From the NCBI RefSeq assembly GCF_003576645.1, contig NC_044922.1, positions 16,637,839-16,701,838 of the forward strand: DNA of 64,000 bases. The letters are read 5' to 3'. This document shows, piece after piece, positions 47,658 through 58,802 of this stretch. The stretch comes from Ipomoea triloba. Lineage: Eukaryota > Streptophyta > Magnoliopsida > Solanales > Convolvulaceae. The notes beneath the pieces were generated by a model that worked only from the letters and a program-made list of their open reading frames with translations, had not been told where the DNA came from and did not search any database. Position 1 is the stretch's first letter. Each line of letters starts with the position of its first letter. Made by a program: the position numbers and the translations under genes.

Positions 47658-49354
47658 CTAGCTGCCATCAAATAAACAAATATATATATTAAATATTTAT
47701 GTGGGTTGGGCAGTGTGCAGCCGAAAAGGAGTGCTATATACGGTAAATATGGCAATAATCACCATGGAGAACTATTCTCCACTAAACATAATGATATATA
47801 TATAATAATATGATTTTGGTTTCCAGCTAAAAGTTTGGCGCTGAATCAGATTCCATTTTAAAACTCAGGTAGGGCCACCGGCCACACTTGAATTAGTATA
47901 TTCCATCCAGGCTACGTATGGAACATGTCTGCCATTTGAAAAAATGGCAAACTAGCTAGGCCATGCCAAAGTGCTTTATTGAGATTTGTGCTTATCTTAC
48001 ACTGGTCTCCGTGACTCTCGTCGCTTGCTGCTAAACAATACGGAGTAAAAATAATATTAATTATAACTGTGATAATAACATGAATAATGAAGAAATGAAA
48101 TGAAGAACAATGAAACTGGAATGGGAGAAAGAATTCAAAGAATTGAAGCATTGTATTGATGTTTCTGGGATGATCTTTAAAGGGGGAGAGCTGGGTGTTT
48201 ATACGGTCAGCAATGAGTAAACAAGTAATATATATACAATAATTGCACATAATTGTTCTAGCCTAATTGGTTGGTCAAAAGGCTATAAAGCAATAAGCCA
48301 CCTCCAGAATTCCCGTGTTCAATTTCTCAAGCAGTTCACCGAATCTTGTTTTTCTTTTCATAACAAATTTGTTACGCATTATTTTTTAATGACGGTTACT
48401 CATTGTTTTAAGGGGAATTATGAGAAAGAGGTTAGAGAAAAAGGAATCCAATTATTTGTGCTATAAATAGAAGAGGTCGGCGTGAAGGCATTCGATAGTG
48501 GATTACTTTGCTCAACTTGTCCTAATCATTACAAACTAATTACTAGATTATTTGTCATCAACGAAAGACTGTGAAGGTGGATGGCAGAATGAATTGTTCC
48601 CAAAAGTTGTCAGCTGAATATTTATTTTTTTGATAAATTCGCCTGATCTTTTTGTATTCCTGGTAACGGTTCAGGTCCACTCACATTCGTTCCGAGAATT
48701 ATGAGAATTGGTCTAAGGAGAATCGTACCTGAGTTCTCCCGGAATTTTTTCCCACAAAGACAACTAACTTGCCACTTGAAATACCCCGTTGTGTTGACAC
48801 TATGTTATTGAGATGTTGCTATGATTATTGAAGTTTGAAGTGAAAGAATGACTTGCACCTACCAACTCGTGAAGAAGCTTCAAGTCGAAGATGGTAACAC
48901 CCCGGATGTTTTAAACAATTTCTATTTTAATAAAATAATTTTGAAAATAAAATTATTTTTCAATTCTAAATATTTTAACCCAAATACTTTCAAAAACAAA
49001 TTATTTTGCTTCAAAGTTCAAATAAATTATTTTATACCTTATAATTTTATTGTCCAATATTGAACTCTTTATTTTATGAGTTGGTACAAAATATTTATAT
49101 ATTTATTTATGGTTTTAAAAGCCTATTTAATGGATAAATTTATTTGTCAAAATTTTTACAAGTCTATCTGAGACAAACCTGTGAACCATTCCAGTACATA
49201 TAATATTTGGTTATGTCTGTCCTGGCCCTATAAATACCAAGATCTCCCCTTTGTAATATTATTATCCCAGAAACATGAATGAATATTGCTTCTTTCTCCC
49301 ATTCCAGTTTCAGAGTGCTCTACCTATTGGAGGATAGCATAGGGTGAAACGGAG
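47658..49354. other. Intergenic region, no gene seen
   Basis: A 22-bp sequence near 48113 (AACTGGAATGGGAGAAAGAA) is repeated inverted near 49294. About 48255-48330 has a weak polymerase III A-box-like and B-box-like pair (TAGCCTAATTGG, GTGTTCAATTT) that may be a decayed SINE. No coding gene is supported. Confidence 0.4.
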
Positions 49355-49600
49355 TCACATGGCGTTTGGTTGGGAGGAGGGAATTAGGGAGGAAAAGAAT
49401 TGTAATTCGGTGAAATTGCAATTCAATGAATAAAGTAGGAATTGAAATTACAGTGTTTGGTAGACAGGAATAGGAGTGAAGGGAATTGAAAGGTAAGAAG
49501 CGACAAAATGACTAAAATGCCCTTATGTTGTAATATATGTTGTAGTAGTAGTAATAATAATAATAATAATAAGTATACTAATAATAATAATAATCCCTTC

Positions 49601-49642
<42 letters not shown>

Positions 49643-49895
49643 TCCTTCAAAAACAAGGATAATAATAATTATAATAATAATAATAATAATTCTTAAAAAA
49701 TAATAATAATAATAATAATTTTTAAATTAAAAAAAAAAGACAAAGAGTATGGGAGGAGGGGCAAAATTGTCTTTACAGCAACACAATTGCCCCTCCTCTC
49801 CACCGAATTGCAAGATATTAAACAGTGTAATTTGGGAATTCACTAAATTGTAATTCATCCCAAGCTACACTCAACCAAACAAGCAATCAGGGTTA
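49355..49895. mobile_element. Harbinger (Tourist-like) MITE with an AAT expansion
   Basis: The ends GGCGTTTGGTTGGGA and CAACCAAACAAGC are imperfect inverted repeats typical of PIF/Harbinger MITEs. Flanking arms carry GAATTGTAATTC and complementary sequence. A long AAT microsatellite fills the middle. The 3-bp target duplication is not certain. Confidence 0.6.
49545..49720. repeat. AAT microsatellite
   Basis: Interrupted AAT repeats over about 175 bp. Both strands are open over it (poly-Asn or poly-Leu), which is an artefact of the trinucleotide repeat. Confidence 0.95.
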
Positions 49896-50420
49896 TTGTT
49901 GTAAAAGCACTTATTGAGTTGGTTACAACTGTCTCTAGCTCTCCATTTATACTCTCTTGTATTAGCTTTGATTAATCAGAAGTTCAGACCATTCTCTTTC
50001 TATATATACTCTCTCTGTTAGCATTCACCGTCCTCAATCTTCACTACCCAAACCCACAAGAATCAGTTTCACCATTTTTTCCGGCGAAAACAAGAATGGA
50101 AAACACCACTGCCACCTAGCATCACCATCACTCACCCAACTAAACTCCCTCTCCTCTCAGACCTCCCCAACTTCTCCTTCCCTCATTTTCGGGCGCATAG
50201 GCGTCATAGCTCCGGAGATCCAGCAGATCCGACCACCCCTGCTCCTCCTCTGTCCGGACTCCGGTGTAGCAGCTCCCCGTTCCGATCTGGCAGCGAGGCA
50301 GTGTACTCAGATGGATTAGCAAGGTATATTGGGCCTAGCTAATTTTAGGTTTTCATCTCCTCGACTCCTCTTAGCCTCAGACTTCACTCTTCAATCCTCA
50401 TCTCCACTCTCGACGTTAAC
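49896..50420. other. Non-AT-rich stretch, possible decayed leader or exon
   Basis: About 50040-50310 has even base composition and CT-rich stretches resembling a plant 5' leader and an ATG context (AACAAGAATGGAAAACACC at about 50091). The frame stops after six codons. No product is recognised. Confidence 0.3.
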
Positions 50421-50460
50421 CGCATATGGGCTAGCTAGATTTAAGTTATATTACTATATG

Positions 50461-50650
50461 ACAACTTAAAATGGCAAAGATATTAAATTAGTTCTTCGGA
50501 ATTTTGGTAGTAATATATTTTCTCAGACCCATATAGCATTGCTGGGTATCTAAAACGGTAGATTACCCTGCAATGCTATATTCGATTGAGAAAATTATAT
50601 TACTCCCAAAATTACGGAGAACTAATTTAATATCTTGCTATTTTAAGTTA
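50461..50650. ncRNA. Inverted duplication of carboxypeptidase exon 7 (candidate MIRNA-like foldback)
   Basis: Two arms of about 90 bp (50461-50550 and 50561-50650) face each other around a 10-nt loop. Each holds the 3' end of intron 6, including its splice acceptor region, and exon 7 of a carboxypeptidase gene: GATATTAAATTAGTTCT starts both. The left arm reads sense on the plus strand and contains GTTCTTCGGAATTTTGGTAG, identical over 20 nt to exon 7 of copy B. Arms match by eye at about 85-90%. Intron sequence shows that it came from genomic DNA, not mRNA. Size, small loop and imperfect pairing resemble a plant MIRNA precursor. Flanking sequence on the left (from about 50422) continues intron 6, and on the right switches to intron 5. 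Transcription is unproven. Confidence 0.7.
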
Positions 50651-50740
50651 TGGGCTTACTTTGAGCCTCAACCACCTAGAATACCAATTATAGTGATAAT
50701 TTTAGTTGTCGACTTTTACGACCTATTATTCTATTTTTCC
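50651..50740 (-). pseudogene. Carboxypeptidase intron 5 remnant
   Basis: CACCTAGAATACCAATTATAGTGATAATTT matches intron 5 of copies B (about 10340-10380) and D (about 36310-36350), quoted here in parts: CCAATTATAGTGATAAT. It lies next to the exon 7 foldback, showing that the rearrangement joined non-adjacent parts of the gene. Confidence 0.6.
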
Positions 50741-50944
50741 AAATTTGTCCTGATGTGTATTTCATATTTTTGAGTTAATTTATTGTACTCTGTAATATTT
50801 ATTGTAGTCAAAATGATGAGACTATTTTTTATTTATTTTACTAACTTTTCTACTCTTTATTTAAACAGTTAAGATAATTTTGTTTTTAAATTTTAATTTT
50901 TTATTCTTGATGAGCTAAATTAGTGGTGAGTATACTTATTCAAC

Positions 50945-51660
50945 ATTATTCCACAACAATGAGTGCCTTAATGCGTTTTTGTTTACAGAACCAGAGTCAT
51001 GGCTACAGAACATAAACTTCAATTGTCAAGTCAGACCCCTTATCCATTAGGCCACAAGCCCTTCCAAGTTCCAATTATAAAATTATATATTAAAATAAAA
51101 ATTTCAGTTTTCCACCCATCTTAGATCAAAAAATTCAATTTGGAAATTTAAAAACAATCAAATTAAGTTTTATTATTATTATAATATATATTACAATACT
51201 TACTAAATAAATTTATTCCAGAATTTCAAATCTTTATTCTTATTATAATATATATTAAAATGCATACAAAATAAATTATATACAAAATTGTTAAATATTT
51301 TAGATTTGTTTTTTTTTTTTGCAAGCATATTTTAGATTTGTTAAGCATTATATGTATATATAGAATATTTAAATTAATTTTGCAATATATAATATTATAA
51401 TTATAATTTCTTTATATTTGACGGTTGAAATATAGACTATTAGACAATAGAAAAATTATTATTATTTATTATCATTTATGCCATAGAATACAGTGATTAA
51501 TTTTTATTTTTAATTTGTTTTTACGTATGAAAGAAAAATCATTAAACAAAATTATAGTTATTTATGTTATGCAATTTCAATTACGGTTGAAATATAAAAT
51601 CGTATGCTATTTAAAACATTTAAATAAAAATATCAATATAGGTGTCATTTTAAAATTAAT
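50945..51660. repeat. Dispersed repeat with a tRNA-Arg-like half, copy 2
   Basis: Matches 4690-5440, starting at ACAACAATGAGTGCCTTAAT and continuing through the tRNA-like part (about 51030-51060) and the AT-rich tail. The boundaries differ slightly. It is probably a retroposed or duplicated segment; no gene. Confidence 0.65.
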
Positions 51661-52585
51661 ATATTTTTTGGTCAATTATCGATTTTTTTTTAATCTATTT
51701 TCGGTCAATTATCGAAAATCGATAAATTTTTATTTTCGGTCATTTATTAATTTTTAGGTAATTGATATAACCGATTGAAAATTAAATTTTGATTTTTTTG
51801 TTAATTATGAAGATTTTAAAATAGTTATCGATTATTGATCGTAATTGACCGGTGCTCACCCATAAGCTAAATACTCCATAAATACGACTCCCGGTTCACT
51901 TGAGAAATTAATAATGAGAAATGTTCTTAAGATACAGAACTCACTGTAGCTAAAAAAAAAAGAAGATACAGAACTCACTGTAATCAACTTCATCCTGATA
52001 GGGTAGTTTGACTTTGTCACTTGTAATAACAGGAACACAAATACACAATGACTCACTAGTCACTGTATCATAAAAAAGGCAACAAATACGGAGTACAGTA
52101 TCTTCAAAGCAAGCAGAGATCTCATGCTCATAAACAAAAGTACAAAATACAATACTAAGTCATTAATCACCATAGTTCATAACTACTACACCACATTGTG
52201 CTAAGTATTTCATTGGCTTAGAAAAAAGCACAAAATACATTACTAAACCATTAATCACCAAAGTACCATGTTACAATTACTCCATAGTCCATACTAGACA
52301 AACACAAAATAAAGCATTGACTATATACATATTACAAAATGTACATTAAAATATACTACTTATTTTTGCAATAATAACCACGCACAAATACAAAATGTAC
52401 ATCAAGCATTAATATTGAAGGCTTGAAATTGCTTCATTTAAAACTTTCGGATCACAAGAGATAATAGTAGGTAGTCGACCTTCTCGTTCCAACTTTTGCT
52501 TATTTATATGCGGAATCTTGTAATTGTTCCCTCTAAACTTTTTCATGACTTCAACCATGCATAGTTGTAGAGTCAAAAAAACATT
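51661..52585. other. Intergenic region, no gene seen
   Basis: About 51665-51850 has repeats of TTTTCGGTCA and ATCGATTT that fold locally. An 18-bp phrase (AGATACAGAACTCACTGTA) occurs twice near 51932 and 51964. Confidence 0.4.
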
Positions 52586-52589
52586 ACTA

Positions 52590-52795
52590 TGGGGGTGTAT
52601 TCAATCATGACTTTTATAGACTTTTAAAAATTTTTTATCAACTTTAAAAGTTTGCCGGTATTCAATTTAGACTTTTAAATACTCTTTAAAAGTCTACCGG
52701 TATTTGATCTAGACTTTTCAGAACTCTTTAAAAGCATACATGTATTCGATTCAGACTTTTTTATAGCTTGAATTCACTCTTTAAAAGTCTACCGG
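52590..52795. mobile_element. Partial hAT-like MITE
   Basis: Begins GGGGGTGTATTCAATCATGA, a start common in plant hAT-type MITEs, followed by four imperfect units around GACTTTTAA...CTTTAAAAGTCTACCGGT. The matching right end is missing, and the sequence passes directly into a gag frame. Confidence 0.5.
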
Positions 52796-53376
52796 TGGTT
52801 ATCATCTTGACTTTCCAACCAACGTGCTGCCTCTTCTATAATTGAAAATGGGAATAGCTTGAGTCTAATTATCTCTTCACTGACACCTTCCTGTCTGTAC
52901 ATACCACATGCTCTTATAAACCTTGTTATGTGCGCATTAGGATCTTCTGATGGCAATCCTGAGTATTGGTTATTTTGGACCAATGTGAGTATAGTTGGAT
53001 ATACATGGAAGTTGACATTTTCCATCGGTGGTACATAGATCGAATTGTGCATATTGAAGTTTGGAGTCATATAATCGACGATTGATCTCTGCGGTTCTGG
53101 AGGTATTCCATAGTAATCTTCTTCTCGAACGTGCTCTTGTGGATTTGCTCTATTAACTTGTGGTTCTTCCAAGATTGGTTCTTCACGGTTAATCGGTCCT
53201 GGTGCATTTACTGGCACAGGGGATGGGTTTGGTATAGCTGTTCCTCTTCCTTGTGGATTTCTTGTTGCCCTTGACGAAGCCAATTGTGACTTTTGGATGT
53301 TTTTCTTCCTAGTTGCTCTATTGATTTCTGGAATATAAGGGAATAAGTCTTGATTTCCTTTTGCTCGCGTGTGCAT
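52796..53376 (-). pseudogene. Ty3/gypsy-type retrotransposon gag, truncated
   Basis: An open frame of about 193 codons starting MHTRAKGNQDLFPYIPEINR. The diagnostic part is SGLPSEDPNAHITRFIRACG, then EGVSEEIIRLKLFPFSI and EEAARWLES, the retrotransposon gag domain typical of plant Athila/Tat-type Ty3 elements. Gag forms the virus-like particle that packages the element RNA. The rest of gag and all of pol are missing where the frame runs into a partial MITE at about 52795. A primer site and LTR lie upstream on the same strand in the expected order. Confidence 0.85.
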
Positions 53377-53557
53377 TCACCTGTTAAGATTATCAATGAA
53401 GCAAATATTTCACAATTGACTAAAAGTAGTCAATTGGGTAAGTAGCAAAAACAAGTAAAATAGAAAATGAAACAAAACAAAATGATGTGGATTAACAATG
53501 CTCAAATCTAGCAATCATTCAATCAAAATAAACAAAACATTTGACAACCTGTTGCCT

Positions 53558-53575
53558 TCCCCGCCAACGGCGCCA
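53558..53575 (-). other. Primer-binding site of the outer gypsy element
   Basis: The minus strand reads TGGCGCCGTTGGCGGGGA just after the LTR end. It resembles the tRNA-Asp-type primer sites of plant Ty3 elements. Confidence 0.75.
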
Positions 53576-53871
53576 TTTTGAAGAAGCAGTTTTGCGTAGG
53601 GGTGATGTGTCAAAAGATATGTGAATGTGAATGTGATAAAACGGAAAGTCAGTGACTCCTCGAGTGTCGGTCTCGAAGGAAGGACGTGGAGGTGTACTGT
53701 GTCAAGTGTTTGTGCGTTTAAGTGATTGAGTCATGTAATAGATTTGAGTGTGGTGAATGATGATTCAAGAGTGAAAAGGTTCATAAGGGTTGTGTGAGAA
53801 TGAGAGTAAATAAATATGAGTAAATGTATGTAAGGAGGTAAGGGATTGGATAGTGTTAATCTATTTTGCAT

Positions 53872-54329
53872 TGATGGATATATTAGGAACGACCCAATAA
53901 AGAGGACCTCGGGTCTCGTAGCGCATAGCCTAGGGCCCAGGAAGATCATCAAAGCGGCCCAAGTAGGGTCCAGAGCTTGGAATAGTGGGCCCAAGACTTA
54001 GTCTCGCGGCCCACCATGTGGACCTTGATTTACTCTCATGGCGTGCCACATTTCTAGCTAGGTTGTTTGGGCTCCTTTCTGGTATAAATTAACGTTGCCC
54101 AAGTATTATAGGGCATACTCAATTCCCCTACAATACATACAAATCATGTCCCCTTCTAACAATGTACTTGTGATACTCCAGCTCTATTCCATCTAATACT
54201 AGCACAATTCTCTCTATTCCATCTAATACTAGCACAATTCTACGCAATTGTTTATCTTTTATTTTATATATTTTATGCGAGCTAATTGATCCATACATAA
54301 TTACATACCCGGATTAATTTTCTCCATCA
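53872..54329 (+). repeat. 5' LTR of the inner element
   Basis: 458 bp. It differs from the other LTR mainly by a tandem duplication of CTCTATTCCATCTAATACTA near 54183-54239. Confidence 0.85.
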
Positions 54330-54347
54330 TTGGTGCTTTTATTTTAT

Positions 54348-54515
54348 ATATTTTATGCGTCCCATATCTCATAATAACAAAATGCGTTCTTTATACAACG
54401 GCGTCTTCCGTCCGTGCGTTAGATCGGCCGGTCCCATATCTCATAATAACAAAATGCATTCTTTATACGGTCCCATATCTCATAATAACAAAATGCATTC
54501 TTTATATCTTCCGTC
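54348..54515. repeat. Short tandem units beside the 5' LTR
   Basis: Three copies of a unit with CCCATATCTCATAATAACAA and ATTCTTTATA, two with CTTCCGTCCGTGC and TTAGATCGGCC. Confidence 0.85.
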
Positions 54516-54542
54516 CGTGCCTTAGATCGGCCACGTTTAACT

Positions 54543-54663
54543 CTTGAACTAGGCTACAATACACATGAGTCAAACCACACTAAAAGATTAAATCCAACCG
54601 ATTAGTTAGTCTAACCCATAGACTTATAAACCCATATTTCATCTCTTATTTTATCAATGTGGG
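54543..54663. repeat. Direct repeat flanking SEC61 alpha, left copy
   Basis: About 120 bp (GGCTACAATACACATGAGTC ... ATTTTATCAATGTGGGA) recurs at 56346-56464 in the same orientation with about 7 differences. It borders the SEC61 leader directly. Confidence 0.9.
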
Positions 54664-54738
54664 AGAGATTTTTCTTCGTGTTCTTACGGATCTCCTCATC
54701 TCCATTTCTCGTGGATATATTTTGTTGATCTTGTGAAA

Positions 54739-56166
54739 ATGGGTGGAGGATTCAGAGTACTGCATCTTGTCAAACCATTTCTTTCATTTCTGCCTGAAGT
54801 TCAGAGTGCTGACCGGAAGGTTCCGTTTAGAGAGAAGGTCATTTACACTGTTATATCTCTTTTCATCTTCCTGGTCTGCAGTCAGCTGCCTCTGTATGGC
54901 ATACATTCTACAACTGGGGCTGATCCCTTCTACTGGATGCGTGTAATTCTTCCATCAAACCGCGGTACAGTCATGGAATTGGGAATTATACCAATTGTCA
55001 CTTCTGGACTGGTGATGCAGCTATTGGCTGGTTCAAAGATTATTGAAGTGGACAACAATGTCCGAGAGGACCGTGCACTCTTAAATGGTGCTCAAAAGTT
55101 GTTAGGTATCCTGATTGCAGTTGGAGAAGCAGTAGCTTATGTCCTTTCAGGGATGTATGGCAGTGTCAATCAATTGGGCGTTGGGAATGCTATTCTTATT
55201 ATCCTTCAGCTTTGCTTTGCTGGTATTATTGTTATATGCTTAGATGAACTCCTTCAGAAAGGATATGGTCTTGGCTCAGGAATTTCCCTATTTATAGCTA
55301 CCAACATCTGTGAAAGCATTATCTGGAAAGCATTTAGTCCCACTACCATCAATACTGGACGTGGAGCTGAATTTGAAGGTGCCATTATTGCTCTGTTCCA
55401 TCTACTGATAGCTCGGACAGACAAAGTCCGTGCTCTTAGAGAGGCTTTCTACCGACAAAATCTTCCCAATGTTACAAATTTGCTTGCCACAGTGCTGATC
55501 TTCCTAATAGTTATCTATTTCCAAGGCTTCCGTGTTGTTCTCCCTGTCAGATCAAAGAATGCTCGTGGACAGCAAGGCTCTTATCCAATAAAGCTCTTCT
55601 ATACCTCCAACATGCCTATTATTCTTCAGTCTGCCCACGTATCCAACCTTTATTTCATTTCTCAGTTGCTATACAGGAAATACAGTGGGAACATTTTTGT
55701 CAATTTGTTGGGCACATGGAAGGAATCTGAATACTCGGGCCAGTCTGTTCCTGTTGGTGGACTTGCTTACTATGTTACTGCACCATCAAGCTTGGCAGAT
55801 ATGTTGGCAAATCCATTCCATGCTCTTTTCTACATTGTGTTCATGCTTTCAGCTTGTGCTTTGTTCTCAAAGACATGGATTGAAGTATCTGGCTCTTCAG
55901 CCAGAGACGTTGCCAAGCAGCTTAAGGAGCAACAAATGGTGATGCCAGGACACCGTGATTCCAATCTGCAGAAGGAATTGAACCGTTACATTCCTACAGC
56001 AGCAGCTTTTGGTGGAATGTGCATTGGCGCTTTGACGGTGTTGGCAGACATGATGGGAGCCATAGGTTCAGGAACTGGAATTCTTCTTGCAGTGACAATC
56101 ATATACCAGTATTTTGAGACATTTGAGAAGGAGAAGGCCAGGGAACTAGGTTTCTTGGGACTGTAG
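54739..56166 (+). CDS. SEC61 alpha, protein-conducting channel subunit (intronless copy)
   Basis: Encodes 475 aa, the usual length of the plant protein. It starts at the ATG of [20 protein letters not shown]; a GTG two codons earlier is not the start. SEC61 alpha forms the endoplasmic-reticulum channel, with beta and gamma subunits, through which secretory and membrane proteins pass. The chain has the expected ten hydrophobic segments and conserved blocks such as [36 protein letters not shown] and [10 protein letters not shown] (then HVSNLYF). Family genes normally have introns, and none is present here. With the A-run at about 56305 this indicates a reverse-transcribed copy. Pro72 and Ile84 look unusual to me for conserved positions. 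It lies in an LTR element between direct repeats; promoter activity is unknown. An open frame of this length implies recent origin or selection. Confidence 0.93.
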   Translation: MGGGFRVLHLVKPFLSFLPEVQSADRKVPFREKVIYTVISLFIFLVCSQLPLYGIHSTTGADPFYWMRVILPSNRGTVMELGIIPIVTSGLVMQLLAGSKIIEVDNNVREDRALLNGAQKLLGILIAVGEAVAYVLSGMYGSVNQLGVGNAILIILQLCFAGIIVICLDELLQKGYGLGSGISLFIATNICESIIWKAFSPTTINTGRGAEFEGAIIALFHLLIARTDKVRALREAFYRQNLPNVTNLLATVLIFLIVIYFQGFRVVLPVRSKNARGQQGSYPIKLFYTSNMPIILQSAHVSNLYFISQLLYRKYSGNIFVNLLGTWKESEYSGQSVPVGGLAYYVTAPSSLADMLANPFHALFYIVFMLSACALFSKTWIEVSGSSARDVAKQLKEQQMVMPGHRDSNLQKELNRYIPTAAAFGGMCIGALTVLADMMGAIGSGTGILLAVTIIYQYFETFEKEKARELGFLGL

Positions 56167-56302
56167 GCTGTAGACAGATGATCCCACATTTGTAGTGTTT
56201 CTGTTACTAACATCTTTTTGCCCCTTGCCCTTTCCTGCAATGTTAAACCTAGACAAGAAGATAATACATGTTCAAAGAACAATAATTTTACAGAGTTTTC
56301 TT

Positions 56303-56318
56303 CAAAAAAAAAAAAACT
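56303..56318 (+). other. Possible poly(A) relic of the SEC61 alpha retrocopy
   Basis: A run of about 13 A residues lies roughly 140 bp after the stop codon, after a leader-like 3' region with TGTTACTAACATC. It fits the end of a reverse-transcribed mRNA. The following CTCCCCCTC is not part of the gene. Confidence 0.5.
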
Positions 56319-56345
56319 CCCCCTCAAGAACACAAAGTGGACCAT

Positions 56346-56464
56346 CGAACTGGGCTACAATACACATGAGTCAAACCACACTAAAAAATCAAATCCAACC
56401 AATTAGCTAGTCTAACCATAGACTTATAAACCCATATTTCATCTCTTATTTTATCAACGTGGGA
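56346..56464. repeat. Direct repeat flanking SEC61 alpha, right copy
   Basis: Partner of 54543-54663, differing by a few substitutions and a one-base deletion. On its right it continues TTCTAACAG, which the left copy lacks. Confidence 0.9.
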
Positions 56465-57413
56465 TTCTAACAGCCACCACCATGCATGCTCTCCATATGC
56501 CTTTCCGACTACCCTCTATCATCGCTGCCCAGCTGCTTCACTCCCCCGTATACGCCCGATCTCGGCTATTGCCGCCCTTCTGCAGCCTACCAACAAAGTC
56601 GATATTTCCAAGTCGCTAGCCATGGGCGTCACACTCGGTCACCCCTCTCTTTAAGCTGATGGAGATCGAAATGCTCGCAGCCCAAAGAGTTCCTCCTGGA
56701 CCCGTTCCGTTGCTACGATGAACGAATTCTTCGATGCGATCTGGATGGATCGAGAGCGGATCTTCGGCCTTGAGGCATCCGGGTGATAACTTTGTGGATT
56801 GGATCGAAGAAGCCGTCGACTCCATCGCCTGAGAGATGTGCTGACGCCATGAAAATGGGGGTGGCATAGTCATTGATGGCAAGGGGTGGGATCGGAAGAT
56901 ATCACGCCATTGGATTGATCGACTTATCCGAGTCATGTATCAATGACGAGTTTTGAGGATCAGAATCGGTGGTTCTCGTCGGCGAGCCCATTACTCCGAT
57001 CCGTTGCCATTGACGATGCGACCGGCCTGTTACTCGTCTTCTTCAATTATGTGCAATTTGGAAGCTCTTCATGCTAATTCTCTAGACGAATTGAAGATGA
57101 GTTTGTAGCTAGCAAGGCTCAAGAACTCGCTCAGGTGTTAAGTAGGAAGAATCCGTTGTCTCACTCTTGAAGCTGACTCGAACCCGAGAAGAGACGCGTG
57201 TGCAGCTTTGCACCCCTTGAACACTCTCCGCTCTCCGGCCACTTATCATCTTAGAGATTATTCAAAATGCTGGGATTGTGCATGGAACACCGAATGTCAT
57301 CAATGGTGACGTTGAAAGCAGCTTGAATGAACTCTTTTAATGGTGAAGCTGTTTAATTCGCAGCATTTGATTTAGAGAGGTTGTTGCTATATACAAGTTT
57401 ATTTGATGCATGG
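56465..57413. other. GC-richer interior sequence, no recognised product
   Basis: Base composition is coding-like, and plus-strand pieces such as NEFFDAIWMDRERIFGLEAS and TPNVINGDVESSLNELF appear between stops and frame changes. It reads like one or more decayed gene fragments carried by the LTR element. I do not recognise a family. Confidence 0.4.
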
Positions 57414-57421
57414 TATGTAGT

Positions 57422-58794
57422 CAGGGACGGACCCAGGATTACACGATGGGGGGGGCCGATCAGCTGATGTCGTGGCATACACTGCTCTATAAAATACTCA
57501 TTTAATATATACTAACATAAATCATTACTCTTTTCTTTAAAAAAAATAATAAATCATTACATTACAAATCTACTAAAATTTAGAACATCTCTCTTGCATA
57601 TCACGGAAATCATCTATAATTGAATCTATACTAAATTGTTTTCAATTCTTTGAGATTTTTCAGGACGACTCTCAGAATTCAATTGATCAATACTTGTAGA
57701 TGAATTTACTTGAGATGTTGAATCTTCAGAATTTTTTCTTTTAAAAAAGTTATCTATCCTTTGTGTCTTTTTCATTATAGGATCTATAGTTCAATCTTCC
57801 TGTGTTCACAAATCAGAAATCACAAATATTCACAAATCACAATATTAATAATTTGGTAAGTCAATTAAACAATTAAATTATCCAAGTCAATTAAACATTA
57901 AAATAATTAAATATATAATGCTACTATAATTACAAAAAAATATTTTATTTTTTAAACTATTTACAATTTCGTGTTTTTCTTTTTAAACTAACCAAGTTCA
58001 ATATGTCTTAAATCTGAATACAATTCCATGTATTATGTATATGCTTTCAACTTCCTTAGTTCCTTCTCTCTTTTTTTTTTCAACATATTTATTAATTTAT
58101 GCAATTATGCAATTACGATTTCAAAATTCAAACAAGTGTTCTCAAAATTCAACAACTATTTACAATACTAATTCTATAATACTACCCCTAATAAATTTAT
58201 AAATTCATTCTTCTACAATTCTACAAAATATATAAGAATACAAATTTACAAAGTAATTATTCAGAGCTACAAGAAAATAAAAAAAATTACCAGATTTATT
58301 GTTGAAGAAGAACAGAAAATTGATGATTTGAAGATGATGAAACTCAGGAGTCCAAAAAGAGTGACTCTGTAAATGAAACCAGGAGTGAGCTTGCTTAATT
58401 TCTTTAGTGTTCAAATCTTCAATTACTCTTCTGAGTGGAGCACTGGAGCCGGTGGAGGAAAGTAGACAACAAGTGATTTCAACTTTCAACATTTGCAAAT
58501 AAAATAAAATAATAATAATAATAAAACAAAAGCTAGTGGGTTTCAACTTTCAAAAAAAACAAAAGTACTCCATACTTCCTGCAACTCTTTGGCTTTTTCT
58601 AAACTAATGACAAATTTTTTTTATGGACTTAAGAGTTAAGAAGGGCGGAGGGGGGGGCAGGGAAATATGTTGGGGGGGGCCAAGTGGCCAACTGGCCAAG
58701 AATATATATAATATATATATACAGTATAATAGTAAAAAAAAAAAATTTGGGGGGGGCCAAGGCCCCCCTAACTAACAACATAGGTCCGTCCCTG
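57422..58794 (-). mobile_element. Non-autonomous hAT element with a transposase start
   Basis: Ends CAGGGACGGACCCAGG and GGTCCGTCCCTG are inverted repeats, and the 8-bp flank TATGTAGT is duplicated (57414-57421 and 58795-58802). Subterminal G-runs (GGGGGGGGCC) occur on both sides. On the minus strand from 57775 a frame begins MKKTQRIDNFFKRKNSEDST, like the basic N-terminus before the zinc finger of plant hAT transposases. It stops after about 50 codons and the catalytic part is deleted. Confidence 0.92.
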
Positions 58795-58802
58795 TATGTA
58801 GT

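Noticed and set aside
49508..49696. Asparagine-rich or leucine-rich protein
   Set aside because: Both readings come from an AAT microsatellite within a MITE.
53872..54329. Two independent solo LTRs (with 60689-61117)
   Set aside because: Neither has its own target duplication, but together they share TGCAT on the outer sides, and the outer LTR is continuous without them. One element with two LTRs explains this better.
54733..54738. SEC61 alpha start two codons upstream
   Set aside because: The upstream codon is GTG. The ATG at 54739 gives the family's usual [10 protein letters not shown] start and 475-aa length.
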